Origin: Corynebacterium macginleyi
GTDB taxonomy: Bacteria; Actinomycetota; Actinomycetes; Mycobacteriales; Mycobacteriaceae
DNA: 64,000 bases
Assembly: GCF_003688935.1 (NCBI RefSeq)
Contig: NZ_REGE01000004.1
Location: forward strand, 62,001 to 126,000
Direction of reading: 5' to 3'
The notes beneath the pieces were generated by a model. It searched no databases. It was given only the letters and a program-made list of their open reading frames with translations, and was not told where the DNA came from. Shown in pieces: positions 28,466 to 35,576 of this stretch. How positions within the stretch are numbered: position 1 is the stretch's first letter; every line of letters begins with the position of its first letter. Both the position numbers and the translations under genes were made by a program.

Positions 28466-30016
28466 ATGACTGATTCCACCGCTGATGACATTCTGAACAA
28501 GGGACAGCGTCTTGCAGGTCAGGGCAACACTACCCGCCTGTCCGGCCAACCCGTCCCCTCTGAGAACACGTCCGTGACCGCCGGCCCCCAGGGTCCGGTA
28601 GCGCTCAACGATATTCACCTCATTGAAAAGCTTGCCCACTTCAATCGCGAGCGCGTGCCTGAGCGTACCCCACACGCCAAGGGCCACGGCGCCTACGGTG
28701 AGTTGCACATCACTGAAGATGTCTCCGCTTATACCAAGGCCAAGGTCTTCCAGAAGGGTACGGTCACTCCGATGATGGGCCGTTTTTCCACTGTTGCCGG
28801 CGAGCAGGGCTCCCCGGATACCTGGCGCGACGTGCATGGCTTTGCCCTCCGCTTCTACACCGAAGACGGCAACCTCGACATCGTGGGCAATAACACCCCG
28901 GTATTCTTCCTACGCGATGGCATGAAGTTCCCCGACTTTATTCACTCTCAAAAGCGCCTCGGTTCCAATGGCCTGCGCGATGCCGATATGCAGTGGGATT
29001 TCTGGACTCGTAACCCGGAATCCGCCCACCAGGTGACCTACCTCATGGGTGACCGTGGCACTCCGAAGACCACCCGCCATCAAAATGGCTACGGCTCCCA
29101 CACCTTCCAGTGGGTTAATGAGGACGGCGAGGCATTCTGGGTGAAGTACCATTTCATCTCCCGCCAGGGTGTTGAGAACTTCACCGATGAAGAGGCTACC
29201 GTGGAAGCCGGCCAGAACCCGGATAGCCACCGTCAAGACCTTTATAACGCCATTGCAGAGGGCAACTACCCCATCTGGGACGTCAAGGTGCAGATCATGC
29301 CACTGGCAGAGGCGGAGGACTACCGCTTCAACCCCTTTGACCTGACCAAGGTGTGGTCCAAGAAGGACTACCCGCTGCACGATGTGGGCTACTTCGAGCT
29401 CAACCGCAACCCGCGCAACTTCTTTGCCCAGATCGAGCAGATTGCGCTGGACCCGTCCAATATCGTGCCGGGCGTTGGCCTGTCCCCGGATAAGATGCTG
29501 CAGGCACGCGTCTTCGCTTATGCGGATCAACAGCGTTACCGCATCGGGCCGAACTACAGGCAGCTGCCGGTCAACCAGCCGCGCAATGCGGAGAAGGTCA
29601 ATACCTACGAACACGAGGGTCCGATGCAGTATTTCTACAATGCTCCAGAAGATCCGGTGTACTCGCCCAACCGCCATGCCAAAGGTGCAGGCGTGCTTGA
29701 TGATGCCTCCTTGAATAACCGCGAGGATCTAGAGACCACCACCGCGGCTGACCTTTATGTAAACCCAGATCCGCATGGCCACGACCTGGTCCGCGCGCCG
29801 TATGTGCGCCACGCGGAAGACGATGACTTCGTGCAGGCGCGCGATTTGTACGAAAACGTTTACGACGCCGCCGCCAAGGAGCGCCTAGTCACCAATATCA
29901 CCAACGCAATGGCCGGCGTATCCGAAGAAACTGAAGAGCGCGTGTACCAATATTGGACCAATGTCCACCCGGCCCTGGGCCAGCGCGTGCGCGAGGTCTT
30001 CGCTGAAAAGAAATAG
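28466..30016 (+). CDS. katA: Monofunctional heme catalase
   Basis: Breaks down hydrogen peroxide to water and oxygen in the cytoplasm. The 516 residues match small-subunit clade catalases. Visible motifs are the catalytic His in RTPHAKGHGAYG (about residue 66), Asn in VGNNTPVFFLRD, and the proximal heme Tyr in RVFAYADQQRYRIG. AGGAGG at 28450-28455 precedes ATG 28466. A palindrome lies 30 nt upstream of the start. Being divergent from sigC and followed by a bidirectional terminator, it is a single-gene unit. Confidence 0.96.
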   Translation: MTDSTADDILNKGQRLAGQGNTTRLSGQPVPSENTSVTAGPQGPVALNDIHLIEKLAHFNRERVPERTPHAKGHGAYGELHITEDVSAYTKAKVFQKGTVTPMMGRFSTVAGEQGSPDTWRDVHGFALRFYTEDGNLDIVGNNTPVFFLRDGMKFPDFIHSQKRLGSNGLRDADMQWDFWTRNPESAHQVTYLMGDRGTPKTTRHQNGYGSHTFQWVNEDGEAFWVKYHFISRQGVENFTDEEATVEAGQNPDSHRQDLYNAIAEGNYPIWDVKVQIMPLAEAEDYRFNPFDLTKVWSKKDYPLHDVGYFELNRNPRNFFAQIEQIALDPSNIVPGVGLSPDKMLQARVFAYADQQRYRIGPNYRQLPVNQPRNAEKVNTYEHEGPMQYFYNAPEDPVYSPNRHAKGAGVLDDASLNNREDLETTTAADLYVNPDPHGHDLVRAPYVRHAEDDDFVQARDLYENVYDAAAKERLVTNITNAMAGVSEETEERVYQYWTNVHPALGQRVREVFAEKK

Positions 30017-30060
30017 CCAGCCGCTACGGATGCGCCGTTTCTTGAGAGCATAAAAACAAC

Positions 30061-30111
30061 GCCGCCTTCGAACATCCCCCACCCACAGTGAGGAAGTGGG
30101 TCGAAGGCGGC
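30061..30111. terminator. Bidirectional terminator between katA and the lipoprotein gene
   Basis: An 11-bp stem is formed by GCCGCCTTCGA (30061-30071) and its complement (30101-30111), with a further CCCAC/GTGGG pairing inside. T-rich sequence follows on both strands (TTGTGTTTT on plus, GTTGTTTTTATG on minus). Confidence 0.7.
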
Positions 30112-30128
30112 TTGTGTTTTAGGCTGGA

Positions 30129-30692
30129 TTAATCACAGCGGCGCATATCGTCTGCAACGAAGCTAGGCGCGCCCTGATTTACCCATTCGTCTACGTCATA
30201 ACACGGTGCGGTCAATCCACTATTTGTTACACCGATGGGTTCAATACTGGTCCATGCGCCATTGTTAAAGCGCGCCCATGCGCTCCAATCTGTATTGGCT
30301 TTGCCAAAATGAGCCCATTCCCCGTCGCAATCTGCCACCCTAATATTGCCCATATTGGGCTCTAAAGGAGAAAAGGCGCTTGGGGAGCAATCGCCCTTGG
30401 TCTGCGGGGTGATAGGAGCGACTGCTGTCTCCTGTGGCACAGGTGGTTGCGCGCTAGTTTCTGCCGGGGAGGTTGTGGGCGAGTCCGTCGTAGTCGTTGT
30501 GTGCTCCGTGGAACTTGAAAGGCTGGAGCTAGAGCTGGAACTAGATTGCGCTACGGCGTCAGATGTTCGGGGCTCACTGGAATCGACAGAGCTATTGGCA
30601 TTGTCGGTGCAGGAGACCAATGTCATGCACAGCGGAAACGCGGCTGCACACGCTAGGGTGCGGGAATGAGAGTGTTTTAGAGGGCTAGGCAT
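30129..30692 (-). CDS. Uncharacterised secreted lipoprotein
   Basis: A 187-residue product with a basic N-terminus, a short hydrophobic core and the lipobox LVSC (about 25-28), so it should be lipidated and anchored outside the cytoplasmic membrane. A Ser/Thr/Pro-rich linker of about 65 residues, including a run of eight Ser, leads to a C-terminal domain with about four Cys (DCSPSAFSPL, VADCDGEW, PCYDVDEW, MRRCD) that could form two disulfides. The function is not recognised. TACTAT lies 6 nt before the ATG on the minus strand, so a leaderless start is likely. Confidence 0.75.
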   Translation of the reverse strand: MPSPLKHSHSRTLACAAAFPLCMTLVSCTDNANSSVDSSEPRTSDAVAQSSSSSSSSLSSSTEHTTTTTDSPTTSPAETSAQPPVPQETAVAPITPQTKGDCSPSAFSPLEPNMGNIRVADCDGEWAHFGKANTDWSAWARFNNGAWTSIEPIGVTNSGLTAPCYDVDEWVNQGAPSFVADDMRRCD

Positions 30693-30776
30693 GTCTTAAT
30701 AGTAGATTCTCTTTGTTATGTGTGGCGCTCGGCGCGCCTGCAGAAAGTCAATGACCTGCAGCGATAGTTTACTAGC

Positions 30777-32240
30777 ATGACCAAACGCCTTGCCTCGACC
30801 GCGCCGACCGCCACCGCAAGGAACTCGCGGTGGCGCAACCTCTTACTGCTCGTATTGCTTGCCGTACCGCTTATCGTTGGTACCGCAGTGGCGGCCTGGT
30901 CGCAGTGGGAACCGGCGCATGCGTGGTCGAGTGCCGCCCAGCCGTACGGCGCACCGCAGGCGATTTCGGCATCGCCAGAACTCAAGGAAGCCGCCGCGGC
31001 CGCCAGCCGTGCACAAGCTCAGGCCAGTATTCTGAAATCTGGTGCGGACCGATTACAAAAGGGCACCAGCGAGCTGGATAAGGGGGCAGGGGAACTAGGT
31101 GAGGGCGTCGCCAAGCTCGCCGGTGGCTCGCAAGAATTGGCGGCAGGGTTGAACCAGCTGCGATCTGGGACCAATACCCTCGGCGGTGGGGCGACGGAGC
31201 TGGCCAATACCGTCGGCGGGGCCGTCGACCAGGTCGTGGGCCTGGGAGTTGTCCAAGGCCAGATTCTAGAGGCTATCGATGGTACGGTGCGCGACTTACA
31301 GGGAAATGACTCGAAGGAAGCCAAGCAGGTTCGCTCTGAGTTAGGGGATCTGCGCATCCAGGTGGCAAACTTCCGCCTTGATGAATCGCTGGTCGGGGAG
31401 TTGCAGAAGCTTAAGCAGGGCTCGCGCGAACTCTCCAATCAGCTGGCGGTAAACGGCTATGCCTACCACGATGGCATCAACCAGGCCGTGGCAGGCGCGC
31501 AGCAGCTCAATCAGTCCATCGCGGAGCTTAATAGCCGCGTGGATGAGGCTCTCGATGGGGTGGGCCAGCTTGACGATGGCGCAGGAAAACTCACCGGCCT
31601 CGCGAAACAAAACCAGTCGAACCTGGGCGAGGTGCAGCGCGCCCTGCCGCCCGCGCACGTGGCCGCGGAAGAGGACGCACGCCAGCTCAGCCCGGTCATC
31701 GCCATGCTCATTTCCGCGCTGACCCTACTGGCTGGATCCGCGGCCGGGGTGGCGTGGAAATTGGGATTGCGCCCCTGGCTGATGGTCCTTGGCGGATCGC
31801 TGGCCGTGGTGGCCGTCGGAGAGATACTGCTCTTCGTCTTGTCCATTGGACTTACCCCTATTGCCGCCGTCTCCGCCGGAGGGGCGCTGTTCTTAGGTGC
31901 CCTGTCGTCCGCACTTATTGTGCGCGGCCTGCTCGAATTGTGTGGTATGACCGCGGGATCAATCCTTGCCGCGATCTTTGGCATTGGGCAGACCGCGTTG
32001 GTGGGCTGGCTGTGGAAATCCGCGGCCATCGCCGGGGTGGACAAGCTGTGGCAGGTAGTAGCTAACCTTTTGCCACTCAACTGGACAACGGCCGCCGTTA
32101 CCGTGGCGGGCAACGACGGTAACGCAGTGGTGCTGTGGACATGCCTTGGCGTCTTGGGCGCTATGACTCTAGTGGGTTTGAGTGGAATAAAGTGGCTCTC
32201 TCCTGCCAGGAAGAACAAGAAATTCAGCACTAAGGCATGA
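30777..32240 (+). CDS. YhgE/Pip-like membrane protein with heptad repeats
   Basis: A 487-residue protein with a signal-anchor helix (about 22-44) and a long extracytoplasmic region of heptad-like repeats, with the pattern of Leu and Gly in LDKGAGELGEGVAKLAGGSQ. About six C-terminal helices follow from residue 300. This matches the YhgE/Pip group, membrane proteins linked in other bacteria with phage receptors and export systems; its job here is unknown. TAGTTT (30765-30770) lies 6 nt before the ATG, so the gene is probably leaderless. It is divergent from the lipoprotein gene. Confidence 0.75.
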   Translation: MTKRLASTAPTATARNSRWRNLLLLVLLAVPLIVGTAVAAWSQWEPAHAWSSAAQPYGAPQAISASPELKEAAAAASRAQAQASILKSGADRLQKGTSELDKGAGELGEGVAKLAGGSQELAAGLNQLRSGTNTLGGGATELANTVGGAVDQVVGLGVVQGQILEAIDGTVRDLQGNDSKEAKQVRSELGDLRIQVANFRLDESLVGELQKLKQGSRELSNQLAVNGYAYHDGINQAVAGAQQLNQSIAELNSRVDEALDGVGQLDDGAGKLTGLAKQNQSNLGEVQRALPPAHVAAEEDARQLSPVIAMLISALTLLAGSAAGVAWKLGLRPWLMVLGGSLAVVAVGEILLFVLSIGLTPIAAVSAGGALFLGALSSALIVRGLLELCGMTAGSILAAIFGIGQTALVGWLWKSAAIAGVDKLWQVVANLLPLNWTTAAVTVAGNDGNAVVLWTCLGVLGAMTLVGLSGIKWLSPARKNKKFSTKA

Positions 32241-32272
32241 AATTTAATATTTAAATAGGCACCAGCTTGTTT

Positions 32273-32297
32273 AGTGCTGGCAATACTTGCCAGCACT
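32273..32297 (+). terminator. Perfect 11-bp hairpin after the Pip-like gene
   Basis: AGTGCTGGCAA (32273-32283) and TTGCCAGCACT (32287-32297) form a perfect stem with a 3-nt loop, 33 nt after the stop. No T-run follows, so it may terminate weakly, block degradation, or be a processing site. Confidence 0.4.
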
Positions 32298-32332
32298 ATG
32301 GCGGGGATACGTTAGGTGTTATTCTTACTGGT

Positions 32333-32439
32333 ACTCACACCGCCTACTTAGGGGGTAGGCGAACGGCTTACGCCGTTGTGAGTGATAGGGAATAGGGACG
32401 ACGCGGTGCTGTAGGGGTGCCGCGTCGTTTCCCGTTTTT
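32333..32439 (+). ncRNA. Candidate structured RNA: three-way junction plus intrinsic terminator
   Basis: The sequence can fold as a compact three-way junction. P1 pairs ACTCAC (32333-32338) with GTGAGT (32378-32383). P2 is CGCCTAC/GTAGGCG (32341-32347 and 32355-32361). P3 is AACGGC/GCCGTT (32362-32367 and 32372-32377) with a TTAC loop. A strong terminator follows: CGACGCGG pairs with CCGCGTCG inside 32395-32433, then five T at 32435-32439. It lies 163 nt before the CitMHS gene. It could be a riboswitch-like attenuator or a free small RNA. No known family was recognised. Confidence 0.55.
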
Positions 32440-32601
32440 GCCCAGAGGTATATATCTAGGCCCGGCGCGGGCTGATCTTGGCGGTATATGCGGACAGGGG
32501 CAGACATGTGCGCTACCACACAGTAATATTTAGCATTAGTCATATCTCCTACGGCTAGTGGCGTGCGCCATACAGACGCCAGTGAATTTTAAAGGAGCGC
32601 A

Positions 32602-33966
32602 ATGCAGACTTCCTTCGGACTTGCCTTTATAGGGCTGGCCATCATCGTTGTGACGGTGGGCATCCTTATCCGCGGCCGCGTTAATCCCATTATTCCTATG
32701 ACCCTGGTTCCCGTCATCGGTGCTCTGATAGCAGGTTTTGGCATAGAAGACATTGCGAATTTCTTTGGCGAAGGCCTAAGCTCTGTCATCAACATCGTCG
32801 TGATGTTTATCTTCGCCATTATCTTCTTCGGAATTTTGCACGATGTAGGGCTTTTTACCCCGGTGATCCGCAGCCTTATCACGGCGACTCGCGGCAATGT
32901 CCTGGCCGTGACCATAGGTACGGCCGCTATCGGTATCGTGGCGCACCTCGATGGTTCTGGGTCTACCACCTTTCTTATTACGATTCCCGCTTTGTTACCG
33001 CTGTACCGCGCGCTGCACATGTCGCGGTATGTCTTGATCGCCATCGTGGCGCTCGCCGCGTCGGTAATGAATATGGTTCCGTGGGGCGGGCCACTGGGGC
33101 GTGCCGGTGCAGTGGTTGAGCAAGCCCCGAACGACATCTGGCTACACCTACTTCCCATCCAAGGCGTGGCGGTGTTCCTCATCTTTGTCATTGCCGCCGG
33201 TTTGGGGTGGCGCGAAAAAAGCCGCTTGGCCAAGTTGCAAGAAAGTGGCGAGATTAAAGGTGCCATTTCTGTGGACGTGAATTCCTTGGCGGATGATTTT
33301 TCCGCCAAGCAGGCCGGGGAACAGCAGAAATTAGGGTTCAGGTACCGGAAATCCCGGTGGGTTACTATTGCGAATATCGTCGTTGTCTTGGCCGTGCTCG
33401 CAGCCCTGCTTTCGGGGTTGTTGCCGCCGGCACCCGCGTTCCTCATTGCTAGCACTATTGCCTTGGTGGTGAACTTCGACGGTGCGATGGAGCAGGGTGA
33501 TGCCCTGCGGCGCCACGCCCCCAACGCTTTGTCTATGGCCGGAGTTATCATCGCGGCCGCGATGTTCTTGGGCGTGCTCAATGAGACCAAGATGCTGGAA
33601 GAAATCGCGCTGAGCCTGGTGAACGTTTTGCCGGAAAGTGTGGCATCGTATCTACACGTAATTGTGGGATTCTTTGGGGTGCCGCTGGATCTGTTGACCT
33701 CTACCGATGCGTATTATTTTTCGGTACTACCCATCGTACAAGGCACGGTTGAGTCCTTCGGAGTCAGCGGGATGGGCGCTGCGAGCGCATTAATTATCGG
33801 CAATGTGGTGGGCACCTTCGTCTCCCCATTTTCACCGGCGCTGTGGTTGGCACTGGGGCTGGCGGATGGTCAGATGGGCAAGTACCTGAAGATAGCGTTC
33901 CCCATCGCATGGGCATTTTCTATCATCCTCGTCGCCATTGCATTCTTTACCGGGATGCTGGCCTAG
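32602..33966 (+). CDS. CitMHS-family citrate/metal symporter
   Basis: A 454-residue membrane transporter of the CitMHS family, which imports citrate as a complex with Mg2+ or Ca2+ with protons. About eleven helices are visible. Typical segments are GILHDVGLFTPVIRSL, VAHLDGSGSTTFLIT and MNMVPWGGPLGRAG in the N-terminal half, and PLDLLTSTDAYYFSVLP and FVSPFSPALWLALGLA in the C-terminal half. AAAGGAG a few bases before the ATG is a good ribosome site. No CitA/CitB two-component genes adjoin. A structured RNA element lies upstream. Confidence 0.9.
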   Translation: MQTSFGLAFIGLAIIVVTVGILIRGRVNPIIPMTLVPVIGALIAGFGIEDIANFFGEGLSSVINIVVMFIFAIIFFGILHDVGLFTPVIRSLITATRGNVLAVTIGTAAIGIVAHLDGSGSTTFLITIPALLPLYRALHMSRYVLIAIVALAASVMNMVPWGGPLGRAGAVVEQAPNDIWLHLLPIQGVAVFLIFVIAAGLGWREKSRLAKLQESGEIKGAISVDVNSLADDFSAKQAGEQQKLGFRYRKSRWVTIANIVVVLAVLAALLSGLLPPAPAFLIASTIALVVNFDGAMEQGDALRRHAPNALSMAGVIIAAAMFLGVLNETKMLEEIALSLVNVLPESVASYLHVIVGFFGVPLDLLTSTDAYYFSVLPIVQGTVESFGVSGMGAASALIIGNVVGTFVSPFSPALWLALGLADGQMGKYLKIAFPIAWAFSIILVAIAFFTGMLA

Positions 33967-34004
33967 GAAGCGGTGGTCCTAGAATCCGCCGGATTCTACT
34001 GCAT

Positions 34005-34030
34005 AAAAAGGCCCGCAGTTTCCTGCGGGC
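34005..34030 (-). terminator. Intrinsic terminator of tRNA-Pro
   Basis: GCCCGCAG (34011-34018) pairs with CTGCGGGC (34023-34030). On the minus strand the stem is followed by CCTTTTTATG, so it ends tRNA-Pro transcription. On the plus strand no T-run follows, so it would be a weaker end for the CitMHS gene. Confidence 0.65.
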
Positions 34031-34035
34031 TACTG

Positions 34036-34109
<74 letters not shown>

Positions 34110-34177
34110 GTGTGCTGCTTAAAAGCAGTACTGGAATACTCTAGCGCACGCAGAATAAGATCGACAAAACGGCAGGT

Positions 34178-35065
34178 CTAGTCCACCTCGGTGATCCTCA
34201 GTAGGGTGGCCGAGGGGCGGCAGAATAAACGCACGGGGGCGAATTTAGACGTGCCCAAGCCATTGGAGACGTGCATCTTCATAGGGCCGAAATCGTGCAG
34301 ACCTTGTGCGCGCGGGCGGTCGATGCCGCAGTTGGTCACGATGGCGCGCGACCCAGGAAGGCAAATTTGCCCACCATGGGTATGTCCGGAGAGAGAAAGC
34401 TGATAGCCATCGGCGGCGAATTTTTCAAGCACGCGCGGCTCGGGAGCGTGGAGCAGCGCTAGCGATAGATCAGCATCCTCGTGAGGCGGGCCGGCGATTT
34501 CGGAATAATCGTCCAAGCCATGGTGCGGATCGTCGACGCCGGCCACAGCGAGGCGAACAGTGCCCACCTTGAACTCGTGGCGGGCCTGAGTGCCGTCGTA
34601 CCAGCCGTGCTCCATGAAGGCCGCCCGCATGTCGCGCCAAGGCAGGTCAACGTAGGAGGGCTCGCGCTTTTTACCCAGCAGGTACTTGAAGGGGTTGACC
34701 GGGCGCGGTGCCCAATAATCATTGGTGCCGAACACGAATACGCCGGGCCGCGCGAGCAGCGGGCCGAGCGCGCGCAGGGTATCGGGCACGGCTTGCTTAT
34801 CAGAAAGATTGTCGCCGGTATTGACCACCAGGTCTGGCTTTAGCGTATCGAGGGCAGAGACCCAGTCAATCTTGGTCTGCTGCCCCGGGATCATGTGCAG
34901 GTCAGAAATATGCAGCAGGCGGAACTCCTCTTCACCGCGCAGGGTGCCCTTGGGAAGGAGGGGAAGAGTATATTCCTTGAGCTCGAATTTTTTAAGCTCG
35001 CTAAAGCCCCAAGCAGCAATACCTAGGCCAGCGGCGACACCGCCAAGAATCCATTGAAGTTTCAC
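34178..35065 (-). CDS. Membrane-anchored metallophosphoesterase
   Basis: A 295-residue calcineurin-type phosphoesterase with one N-terminal membrane helix (about 3-20). Metal motifs are in order: LLHISDLHM, VNTGDN, GTNDYW (Asn in place of the usual Asn-His) and SGHTHGGQICLPG. It is the counterpart of Rv3683, next to ponA in mycobacteria; a cell-envelope substrate is possible but unproven. GTG 35065 is chosen because TAGTGT lies 7 nt upstream, giving a leaderless start, and the frame upstream is not family-like. Confidence 0.85.
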   Translation of the reverse strand: MKLQWILGGVAAGLGIAAWGFSELKKFELKEYTLPLLPKGTLRGEEEFRLLHISDLHMIPGQQTKIDWVSALDTLKPDLVVNTGDNLSDKQAVPDTLRALGPLLARPGVFVFGTNDYWAPRPVNPFKYLLGKKREPSYVDLPWRDMRAAFMEHGWYDGTQARHEFKVGTVRLAVAGVDDPHHGLDDYSEIAGPPHEDADLSLALLHAPEPRVLEKFAADGYQLSLSGHTHGGQICLPGSRAIVTNCGIDRPRAQGLHDFGPMKMHVSNGLGTSKFAPVRLFCRPSATLLRITEVD

Positions 35066-35108
35066 AGCTTCTACACTACCTGCCCCAAATGGCCGTATAT
35101 TGAAAGGC

Positions 35109-35573
35109 ATGAGCGAGCTAAAAGATACTATTCGAGCGGATCTGAAAACGTCGATGAAGGCCAAGGAAAAACAGCGCACCAGCGCCATTCGCGCGCTGCT
35201 GGCGGCAATCCAGGCTGAGGAAACTACTGGCTCCCGCCACGAGCTGGAGGATGAAGACATCCTCAAGGTCATTGCGCGCGAGATTAAAAAGCGCCGCGAG
35301 TCCGCGGAGGTCTATGAGGAAAATGGCCGCCCGGAATTGGCAGAGGCTGAGCTTGCCGATGTCCCCTTTTTCGAGGCCTACCAGCCGCGCCAGCTCGATG
35401 ACGCACAGCTTAAGTCATTGGTAGAAGAAGCAATTGCCGAGGTAGAAAAAGAAAATGGCGAAGCACCCACCATGAAGCAGATGGGTGCGGTGATGAAGGT
35501 CGCCAACGCAAAGGCCGCCGGCCAGGCCGACGGCAAGCGCCTTTCCGCAGAGGTAAAAGGCCAGCTTAATTAA
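35109..35573 (+). CDS. GatB/YqeY domain protein
   Basis: A 154-residue helical protein of the YqeY family, similar to the tail domain of the amidotransferase GatB. Features: ELKDTIRADLKTSMKAKEK at the start, the LEDEDILKVIAREIKKRRES helix, and QMGAVMKVANAKAAGQADG near the end. It may bind tRNA, but the role is unknown. TATATT (35096-35101) lies 7 nt before the ATG, so it is probably leaderless. It ends 3 nt from the convergent ponA stop. Confidence 0.88.
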   Translation: MSELKDTIRADLKTSMKAKEKQRTSAIRALLAAIQAEETTGSRHELEDEDILKVIAREIKKRRESAEVYEENGRPELAEAELADVPFFEAYQPRQLDDAQLKSLVEEAIAEVEKENGEAPTMKQMGAVMKVANAKAAGQADGKRLSAEVKGQLN

Positions 35574-35576
35574 TTT

